This document shows, in pieces, positions 1 to 5,098 of a stretch of DNA of 5,098 bases (positions are counted from its first letter, which is position 1; each line of letters starts with the position of its first letter). This DNA is from Ekhidna sp. (lineage in GTDB: Bacteria > Bacteroidota > Bacteroidia > Cytophagales > Cyclobacteriaceae): assembly GCA_013214445.1 (NCBI GenBank), contig JABSPG010000338.1:1-5098 (forward strand), written 5' to 3'. The position numbers were made by a program, and so were the translations under genes. Under the pieces are notes generated by a model that worked only from the letters and a program-made list of their open reading frames with translations, was not told the DNA's origin and did no database searches.

Positions 1-1806
1 AGCCAATGAGGAGGCTCCAACTAGGTGTACATCATTTTCGATAGCCTGTTTTGCTACCTCATCTGGTGTTTGAAACAATGGTCCTATGTCAACATCAAAA
101 CCCAGGTCAGCAAATGAAGTAGCTATTACTTTTGCACCTCTATCATGTCCATCTTGCCCCATTTTTGCTATCATGATTCTTGGACGTCTGCCATCAAGCT
201 CTTCGAAACGATCAGATAATTCTACAGCCTTCTGGAAATCTTCATTGTTTTTTATTGCAGATGAATACACCCCTGATATTGTTTTATTTGTTGCTTGAAA
301 TCTCCCAAACACTTTTTCCATTGCCATGGAAATCTCTCCAAGAGTGGCTCGGCATCTTGCAGCTTCTATAGCCAGTGCAAGCAGATTTTCCCGCCCTCTT
401 GCTCCCTCCTCCAAACGCTTTAGGGCTGATTGTACAGCATCTTCATTTCTCTCTTTTTTAATTTGATTCAGTCTTTCGATCTGTTTGTCACGGACCTTAT
501 TATTGTCTACTTCAAGAAGGTCTATTTCTGTCTTTTCATCGGTTGTAAACTTATTTACTCCAATGATCGACTCTTGACCTGAATCAATTCTTGCTTGTTT
601 TTTCGCTGCTGCTTCTTCAATTTTCATTTTCGGGTAACCAGCTTCGATTGCCTTTGACATACCACCCATGCTCTCTACTTCTTGAATGATTTGCCAACTC
701 TTTTTGATTAGCTCTTCTGTTCGTTTTTCAACTTCTCTGGAACCACCCATCGGATCCACAACTTTTGTAATATTTGTCTCTTGCTGTAAATAGATCTGAG
801 TGTCTCTTGCAATTTTTGCAGAAAAATCGGTTGGTAATGCGATCGCTTCGTCCAGTGCGTTGGTATGTAGTGATTGGGTATGACCTAGTGCGGCAGCCAT
901 TGCTTCTATGGTGGTTCTGGCTACATTGTTAAATGGGTCTTGAGCCGTTAGGCTATAACCTGATGTCTGACTATGTGTTCGGAGAGCCATTGATTTCTCC
1001 TTTTTCGGATCAAACTCTTTAATGATCTTCGCCCAAAGTACTCGGGCTGCTCTCATTTTTGAGATTTCGGTGAAGAAGTTCATCCCAATACCCCAAAAGA
1101 AGGAAAGTCTAGGAGCAAAAGCGTCAATGTCAATTCCTGCCTCAATTCCTGTTCTTACATATTCAAGCCCGTCTGCAAGTGTAAAGGCCATTTCTAGTTC
1201 AGCCGTAGCTCCTGCCTCATGCATATGGTATCCACTAATGCTAATGGAGTTGAATTTCCGCATATGCTGCGAGGTGAACTTGAAGATATCGGCAATAATT
1301 CTCATGGATTGAGCTGGTGGGTAGATATAGGTGTTTCTCACCATGAACTCCTTCAAAATATCATTTTGAATGGTGCCAGTAAGTAATTCTGGTGAGACAC
1401 CCTGTTCTTCAGCTGCGACTATATAAAATGCCATGACTGGGATTACAGCCCCATTCATGGTCATAGACACAGACATTTGATCCAAAGGGATTTGGTCGAA
1501 AAGTATTTTCATATCCTCGACTGAGTCTATTGCTACTCCGGCCTTTCCAACATCTCCTGTTACCCTTGGATTATCACTATCATACCCACGATGAGTTGCC
1601 AAGTCGAATGCTACGGAAAGACCTTTTTGTCCAGCTGCGAGGTTACGTCTGTAGAAAGCATTTGATTCTTCTGCAGTACTAAATCCGGCATACTGTCGAA
1701 TAGTCCAAGGTCTAGATGTATACATCGTCGCATAGGGTCCCCTTAGAAATGGAGGAGCACCAGCTGTAAAACCTTCTTGCAAATATTTTTTCAATGAAGT
1801 GTTCAT
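1..1806 (-). CDS. mutB: Methylmalonyl-CoA mutase large (catalytic) subunit, C-terminus cut by window edge
   Basis: Adenosylcobalamin-dependent mutase interconverting succinyl-CoA and (R)-methylmalonyl-CoA in the cytoplasm. The frame is open without interruption for 602 codons from ATG at 1806 to position 1. Residues 20-360 are the substrate-binding TIM barrel (GPYATMY at 23-29, RPWTIRQYAGFS at 32-43, SISGYHMHEAGAT at 189-201, RTHSQTSG at 276-283). Residues about 360-540 are the linker. The B12 domain begins near 544 with KMGQDGHDRG; His554 is the cobalt ligand, with Lys548 and Asp552 beside it. The window ends in GASSLA of the next B12 motif, so roughly 85 residues are missing. Compared from memory with the Propionibacterium enzyme (offset 50), Tyr39, Gln147, Arg157, Tyr193, His194, Arg233, Lys271 and Gln280 match its active-site set, so it should be catalytic. 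The N-terminus is about 50 residues shorter than usual; an in-frame TAA at 1831-1833 rules out an upstream start. Tyr284, Arg357 and Glu358 are unusual. Confidence 0.96.
   Translation of the reverse strand, partial: MNTSLKKYLQEGFTAGAPPFLRGPYATMYTSRPWTIRQYAGFSTAEESNAFYRRNLAAGQKGLSVAFDLATHRGYDSDNPRVTGDVGKAGVAIDSVEDMKILFDQIPLDQMSVSMTMNGAVIPVMAFYIVAAEEQGVSPELLTGTIQNDILKEFMVRNTYIYPPAQSMRIIADIFKFTSQHMRKFNSISISGYHMHEAGATAELEMAFTLADGLEYVRTGIEAGIDIDAFAPRLSFFWGIGMNFFTEISKMRAARVLWAKIIKEFDPKKEKSMALRTHSQTSGYSLTAQDPFNNVARTTIEAMAAALGHTQSLHTNALDEAIALPTDFSAKIARDTQIYLQQETNITKVVDPMGGSREVEKRTEELIKKSWQIIQEVESMGGMSKAIEAGYPKMKIEEAAAKKQARIDSGQESIIGVNKFTTDEKTEIDLLEVDNNKVRDKQIERLNQIKKERNEDAVQSALKRLEEGARGRENLLALAIEAARCRATLGEISMAMEKVFGRFQATNKTISGVYSSAIKNNEDFQKAVELSDRFEELDGRRPRIMIAKMGQDGHDRGAKVIATSFADLGFDVDIGPLFQTPDEVAKQAIENDVHLVGASSLA
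1803..1806 (-). promoter_or_regulatory. ATGA stop/start overlap coupling mutA to mutB
   Basis: The mutA stop TGA (1805-1803) and the mutB start ATG (1806-1804) share bases. No Shine-Dalgarno-like purine run precedes the mutB ATG, so ribosomes terminating on mutA probably restart on mutB, which would favour equimolar subunits. The overlap is seen directly; coupling is inferred. Confidence 0.75.
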
Positions 1807-2678
1807 TTGCGATGAATTTGTTGGATTAGTTTATTTGTCAAAACCTCAATGTAGTAGGATCCACCGCACTGATCGCTATATTCAACTATTCCGCTTTCCT
1901 CTCTTATGAGGTTACCTACGTTTCTACTTATTCTACTATCGCCCTGTGAAGTGGTAAAACTGACAGAATGACTTCCGCCTATGATACTTGCTAGACCAGC
2001 GCTAGTATTTAGAAACCACTGACGGTCCAGCGCTTCATGTGCGGCAATATGAGTATGTATTACTGGGACAATCCCAATATCATTTTGTAGAATGAATCGT
2101 ATAGCTCTTATTGTAGCTATCTCTAGGAAGAAATCTTTGAATGCTGTTCTGTAAATGTGTTTTTTTGATCCTATGCAATCCACGATTTCTTGTATCTGTT
2201 TAGTTGGATCGTGGAATTGAATTGCATTTATGCAATTGCCAGTTGGAGATAAATTAAAGCCATTAAGATTATGGTCTTCTTTAGAGACACTCTCGCCTAT
2301 TATGCTGACATCACATATTTCAAGGTCGATATCCTTTAAAAATGGAGCTAAGTCTACCTTATTTTTGAGATTGAATATGATGCCATCTGCACCGCCCATC
2401 AGAGCTGAAAGTGCCTTTTTGTTAGCTGTTTCTGACTCATCAACTTCAATCAGTTCATAAATCTTCCATTGATGACTTTCCAGATTTGTAAAAAACGTCA
2501 ACTGATCTGATAGTTTTTCGATATCAGAAAAATCGTAATAGCCATCTAGCTCGATTAAGGCCGCATTTGACCATGCTAGCTCATGTAGTGGATCAGCTCC
2601 TTTTAGTTGTGTTGCTGCTAATTTTATCCAATCTTCTTTAGTCTTTCTAGTGAAGATTTTTAGGTTCAGGTCTTCCAA
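1803..2678 (-). CDS. mutA: Methylmalonyl-CoA mutase small subunit, strongly reduced form
   Basis: Non-catalytic partner of the large mutase subunit, encoded directly upstream of it. The 291 residues carry mutase-family hallmarks: KEDWIKLAATQLKGADPL near residues 14-31, GGADGIIFNL at 95-104, FFLEIATIRAIRFIL at 183-197, NTSAGLASIIGGSHSV at 224-239, RNVGNLIREESGI at 252-264 and GGSYYIEVLT at 272-281. It ends right after this last barrel motif. The linker and the degenerate B12-like domain of the usual 600-640 residue small subunits are absent, and the barrel is also shortened in the middle: no GASxxQELA-type helix is visible before residue 183. No B12 motif DxHxxG is present. The proposed start is TTG at 2678. 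No in-frame ATG lies between the upstream TAG (2720-2718) and this TTG, and the next Met is residue 94, well inside the homologous region. Translation into mutB is probably coupled. Identity is firm; the exact start is less so. Confidence 0.9.
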   Translation of the reverse strand: MEDLNLKIFTRKTKEDWIKLAATQLKGADPLHELAWSNAALIELDGYYDFSDIEKLSDQLTFFTNLESHQWKIYELIEVDESETANKKALSALMGGADGIIFNLKNKVDLAPFLKDIDLEICDVSIIGESVSKEDHNLNGFNLSPTGNCINAIQFHDPTKQIQEIVDCIGSKKHIYRTAFKDFFLEIATIRAIRFILQNDIGIVPVIHTHIAAHEALDRQWFLNTSAGLASIIGGSHSVSFTTSQGDSRISRNVGNLIREESGIVEYSDQCGGSYYIEVLTNKLIQQIHRK

Positions 2679-2720
2679 AATAGTATTTCTAGGTGTGGTT
2701 TCCCTTACGAAGTTAGACTA

Positions 2721-2728
2721 CAAAATCA
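2721..2728 (-). promoter_or_regulatory. Weak candidate -7 element for the mutA-mutB operon
   Basis: Read on the minus strand the octamer is TGATTTTG, matching the Bacteroidota -7 consensus TAnnTTTG at five of six defined bases. A TTG element at the expected distance upstream is missing. If real, the transcript would begin near 2714, giving a short leader of about 35 nt before the TTG start of mutA and leaving out the in-frame ATG at 2729. This is inference from one degenerate motif. Confidence 0.2.
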
Positions 2729-2822
2729 TTGTGAAGAAAAATTGTATTTATCGAAGAATTTCAGATCCAAAACACCTCTTTTCTTACGTTTTGTAAACAT
2801 TGAAAAAGTCAAGAGTAAATTC

Positions 2823-2847
2823 ATTTTTTTAAGAATTTTTTTTAAGA
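2823..2847 (+). repeat. Tandem direct repeat of A/T-rich 12/13-mers upstream of dnaA
   Basis: Two adjacent copies, ATTTTTTTAAGA (2823-2834) and ATTTTTTTTAAGA (2835-2847), differ only by one T in the tract (seven versus eight). The spacing of about one helical turn puts the two T-tracts in phase, which favours DNA bending and easy melting. The repeat ends 73 bp before the dnaA ATG and may act as an UP-like promoter element or a melting site; the sequence shows only the repeat itself. Confidence 0.85.
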
Positions 2848-2855
2848 CATCTTTG
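2826..2855 (+). promoter_or_regulatory. Weak candidate promoter for dnaA
   Basis: CATCTTTG at 2848-2855 matches the Bacteroidota -7 consensus TAnnTTTG at five of six defined bases. At the expected distance upstream the -33 position falls in a T-tract (TTT instead of TTG, 2826-2828). Transcription would start near 2862, giving a dnaA leader of about 58 nt. Both elements are imperfect, so this is only the best of several poor candidates. Confidence 0.25.
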
Positions 2856-2919
2856 ATGCCCTTTCGAGGAAAAAAGGATCACCTAAGCCATAATAAACCA
2901 CTAATAACTTCTATTGAGA

Positions 2920-4308
2920 ATGCATGAAGTAGTATGGAAAAACTGTCTTGAGTATGTTAAAAAGCGCATTCCGGTGCAAAGTTATTCAACATGGTTTGAG
3001 CCAATAACTCCCTTGAAATCAGAAGGTAACGTTCTCACAATTCAAGTCCCAAGTCAGTTTTTTTATGAGTGGTTGGAAGAGCACTATGTACACCTTCTTA
3101 AGGAAGCGATTTCCCTTGAATTAGGAGAAGGTGCTAGATTGGAATATTCTGTTGTGGTTGAAAAAGAAAAACCCGCCACAACAAATGCTACTTCCTTGAG
3201 AATCAATAAACTAAATGATAGAAACGCAACAAACTCAAATGGGTTGAATGCTGCATTTATTGAGGATTTAAAGAATGAAAATAATTTGAACCCGACCTAT
3301 ACTTTCGATAACTTCATCGAAGGTGATTGTAATAGACTAGGACGTTCGGCTGGATTTGCAGTAGCTAAGAAGCCTGGTGTTACTTCTTTCAATCCCTTAA
3401 TGATTTATGGAGGTGTAGGTTTAGGAAAGACTCACCTAGTGCAGGGAATAGGAAATTATATCAGAAGTGAGGATCCGACAAAGAAAATCATCTACGTAGC
3501 TTCAGAGAAATTCACTAACCAGTTTATTGATTCTCTCAAGAACAATAATGTCCAAAGTTTTATTTCTTATTACCGAGGTGTTGATATACTTATCCTTGAT
3601 GACGTTCAGTTTCTGAGGGATAAAGAAAAAACTCAAGAGATTTTCTTCCATATTTTTAATCATTTGCATCAGGCTGGGAAGCAAATTGTAATGACATCTG
3701 ATTGTGCTCCAAAGGATTTGAAAGGGTTACAGGAGCGTTTGGTTTCTCGATTTAAGTGGGGGCTTACAGCCGACCTTCAGCAACCCGCTTTTGAAACCAG
3801 AATGGCGATCATTAAAAGGAAGATTCAAGAGGATGGCATATACATACCAGAGGAGGTAATTGAGTACATTGCATATACTGTAGATACAAATATTAGAGAA
3901 CTGGAGGGGGTCGTGGTTTCTTTGATCGCTCATGCTTCCTTGATGCAGGTGGAGGTTGATCTAGATCTGGCGAAAAGGGTCTTAAAGAATATTGTAAAAG
4001 AAATTGACTCTGAAGTAGGTATCGATTACATCCAAAAAACTGTTTCAGAATACTTCCATGTTGGGCAAGAGGATTTGAAAGCGAAGACTCGGAAAAAGGA
4101 AATAGTAATTGCAAGACAAGTAGCGATGTACTTTTCTAAGGATTATACTAATCACTCACTAAAATCAATTGGATATCACTTCGGTGGAAGAGATCATAGT
4201 ACAGTAATTCATGCTTTACAGAGTGTTAATGACATGATGGATACTGATTCGAAATTCAGATATTCAGTAGACGAGTTGAAGAAGAAGTTAAAGATGCGAA
4301 CCACCTGA
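2920..4308 (+). CDS. dnaA: Chromosomal replication initiator protein DnaA
   Basis: AAA+ ATPase that binds DnaA boxes at oriC, melts the origin and helps load the replicative helicase. From ATG 2920 it has 462 residues, a normal length with a short linker. Domain I is about residues 1-80 (Trp6, STWFEPI at 23-29), domain II about 81-125. The AAA+ domain III has Walker A GGVGLGKT at 164-171, Walker B ILILDDVQF at 223-231, the box VII arginine segment RLVSRFKWGL at 273-282 and sensor 2 NIRELEG at 324-330 with Arg326. Domain IV (about 365-462) has the basic loop around KTRKKE (389-394) and the box-binding signature GGRDHSTVIHA at 422-432. A TTG six bases upstream is in frame, but ATG 2920 fits the family N-terminus. 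No Shine-Dalgarno sequence is seen. Flanking genes are unrelated; dnaN, recF and gyrB are not adjacent. All catalytic motifs are intact. Confidence 0.98.
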   Translation: MHEVVWKNCLEYVKKRIPVQSYSTWFEPITPLKSEGNVLTIQVPSQFFYEWLEEHYVHLLKEAISLELGEGARLEYSVVVEKEKPATTNATSLRINKLNDRNATNSNGLNAAFIEDLKNENNLNPTYTFDNFIEGDCNRLGRSAGFAVAKKPGVTSFNPLMIYGGVGLGKTHLVQGIGNYIRSEDPTKKIIYVASEKFTNQFIDSLKNNNVQSFISYYRGVDILILDDVQFLRDKEKTQEIFFHIFNHLHQAGKQIVMTSDCAPKDLKGLQERLVSRFKWGLTADLQQPAFETRMAIIKRKIQEDGIYIPEEVIEYIAYTVDTNIRELEGVVVSLIAHASLMQVEVDLDLAKRVLKNIVKEIDSEVGIDYIQKTVSEYFHVGQEDLKAKTRKKEIVIARQVAMYFSKDYTNHSLKSIGYHFGGRDHSTVIHALQSVNDMMDTDSKFRYSVDELKKKLKMRTT

Positions 4309-4312
4309 TGTT

Positions 4313-5098
4313 TTATCGTCTAAACGGATAGTAAACTTTTCTTCCTCTTTCATTAATTCCGATAATATCAAATCTACCCCTTATATTTTCAAGGACTTGA
4401 GTCAGTTCCTCTGGGCTATCGATTTTTCTATTATTGATTCTTGTAACAATGAATCCCTCTGGAATGCCTAATGAGGCAAAGAATCCGTTGGATTTATAGT
4501 CAACAACTTTAACTCCACTCTCAATTCCTAAAAGGTCTCTCTCCACTTTTGATACTCGTTCAAATCGTGCCTCAAGATCTTCAGCATAATAGATATTTCT
4601 TTTGATAATACTTGTGGTACCTTCTCTATTTGTCAGAATGATAGACCTGTCTATCATGCTTCCATCCCTTTCGGCAATGATCTGTAGATTATCGCCAGGA
4701 TAACTTTTCGCTATCAGTTCCTCCAGATGGGCTTTGCTTGATATTCTCTTGTCATTTACTTTTCTAATCACGTCCCTTTTCTTGAGCCCAGCTTTATCTG
4801 CAGCGCTACCATCTTTGATTTCCGCAATAAGAACCCCGTCCAGATCTTCAAGGCTTATGCGATCAGCAATTTCGCTATCTATATCTATGAATTCGGCTCC
4901 AGTAAATGCTTTTTGTACCTCTCCATATTTTATTAAGTCATTGAATACCTTCGAAACAATGTTGACTGGTATGGCAAAACCATATCCTGCATATGATCCG
5001 GTTCTCGACAGAATGGCGGTATTTATTCCGATCAGTTCCCCAGCAGCATTTACTAGTGCTCCGCCACTGTTTCCGGGATTGATTGCTGCATCGGTTTG
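4313..5098 (-). CDS. htrA: HtrA/Do-family periplasmic serine protease with two PDZ domains, N-terminus outside window
   Basis: C-terminal 261 residues of a trypsin-like protease of the DegP/DegQ/HtrA family, which degrades and refolds misfolded envelope proteins in the periplasm. The frame is open to the right edge, so the signal peptide and the catalytic His and Asp are not visible. Visible residues 1-17 carry the catalytic serine motif: TDAAINPGNSGGALV, with Ser11 in GNSGG (codon 5068-5066). It is followed by GINTAILS and GYGFAIPVNIV, typical of Do proteases. PDZ1 covers about residues 65-158, with DGVLIAEIKDGSAADKAGL and DVIRKVNDKRI. PDZ2 covers about 175-261, with GVKVVDYKSNGFFASLGI and GFIVTRINNRKI, ending in YYPFRR and TAA at 4315-4313. 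The linker between them is short and charged. The gene converges on dnaA and its promoter lies outside the window. A GTG at 4771 is internal and not a start. DegP and DegQ subtypes cannot be separated from this fragment. Confidence 0.95.
   Translation of the reverse strand, partial: QTDAAINPGNSGGALVNAAGELIGINTAILSRTGSYAGYGFAIPVNIVSKVFNDLIKYGEVQKAFTGAEFIDIDSEIADRISLEDLDGVLIAEIKDGSAADKAGLKKRDVIRKVNDKRISSKAHLEELIAKSYPGDNLQIIAERDGSMIDRSIILTNREGTTSIIKRNIYYAEDLEARFERVSKVERDLLGIESGVKVVDYKSNGFFASLGIPEGFIVTRINNRKIDSPEELTQVLENIRGRFDIIGINERGRKVYYPFRR

Larger units (their letters stand above)
2679..2919. promoter_or_regulatory. Divergent intergenic region between mutA and dnaA
   Basis: This A/T-rich spacer of 241 bp must carry the start signals of both flanking transcription units. 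I find no exact DnaA box (TTATNCACA), no clear intrinsic terminator and no complete Bacteroidota promoter (TTG, about 19 bp, TAnnTTTG) in either direction. It contains a tandem T-tract repeat at 2823-2847, a small palindrome GTTT-TGT-AAAC at 2788-2798, and a possible weak hairpin of CCTTT (2860-2864) with AAAGG (2873-2877) that would lie in the dnaA leader. Neither gene has a recognisable ribosome binding site, as is common in Bacteroidota. Confidence 0.6.

Noticed and set aside
86..1312. Plus-strand open frames of 63-96 codons opposite mutB
   Set aside because: They overlap a clearly conserved coding frame on the other strand and look like composition shadows.
1803..2678. Short mutA as a frameshifted remnant of a full-length gene
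   Set aside because: The frame ends exactly at an ATGA overlap with mutB and no leftover linker or B12-domain coding sequence is present between the genes, so the C-terminal part is absent rather than split off.
2914..2919. TTG at 2914 as dnaA start, adding two residues
   Set aside because: The ATG at 2920 is in frame, gives the expected MHxxxW-type N-terminus, and is the stronger codon; nothing favours the TTG.
2679..2919. Chromosomal origin (oriC) between mutA and dnaA
   Set aside because: Only one degenerate DnaA box is visible and no cluster, so the A/T-rich repeat alone does not justify the call.
2742..2927. Basic 61-codon open frame with TTG start before dnaA, its stop overlapping the dnaA ATG by 8 nt
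   Set aside because: It lies in A/T-rich intergenic DNA rich in TTT and AAA codons, has no ATG start, no ribosome binding site and no recognisable family. A translated leader coupled to dnaA is possible but nothing supports it beyond the overlap.
3502..4114. Three minus-strand open frames of 60-73 codons inside dnaA
   Set aside because: They are antisense shadows of an intact, well conserved gene and show no family motif.
4313..4771. A separate 152-residue PDZ protein starting at GTG 4771
   Set aside because: The frame continues upstream without a stop into the first PDZ domain and the GNSGG protease motif, so this is only the C-terminal part of the protease.

Overview
The window reads as chromosomal DNA of a Bacteroidota bacterium, probably of the Cytophagales. 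That is inferred from remembered family resemblance of the DnaA, methylmalonyl-CoA mutase and Do-protease sequences, the A/T-rich base composition, and the absence of Shine-Dalgarno sequences before the starts. No database was consulted.

Layout, left to right. Positions 1-2678 hold two minus-strand genes in one operon: mutA (2678-1803, small subunit) then mutB (1806 to the left edge, large subunit) of a heterodimeric, cobalamin-dependent methylmalonyl-CoA mutase. Their stop and start overlap as ATGA. Positions 2679-2919 are a divergent, A/T-rich intergenic region carrying a tandem T-tract repeat and only weak promoter candidates. Positions 2920-4308 hold a complete plus-strand dnaA. From 4313 to the right edge lies the 3' part of a minus-strand HtrA/Do-family serine protease gene with the catalytic serine and two PDZ domains. 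dnaA and the protease gene converge with 4 nt between their stop codons.

The genes do not form one pathway. The mutase pair interconverts succinyl-CoA and (R)-methylmalonyl-CoA in propionate metabolism, DnaA initiates chromosome replication, and the protease belongs to envelope protein quality control. I see no mobile element, CRISPR array, tRNA, rRNA or defence system, and no evidence of an undescribed system. The points most worth a second look are the very reduced small mutase subunit paired with a large subunit lacking about 50 N-terminal residues, the non-ATG start of mutA behind an in-frame stop, some unusual residues in MutB, and the tandem A/T-rich repeat in front of dnaA.
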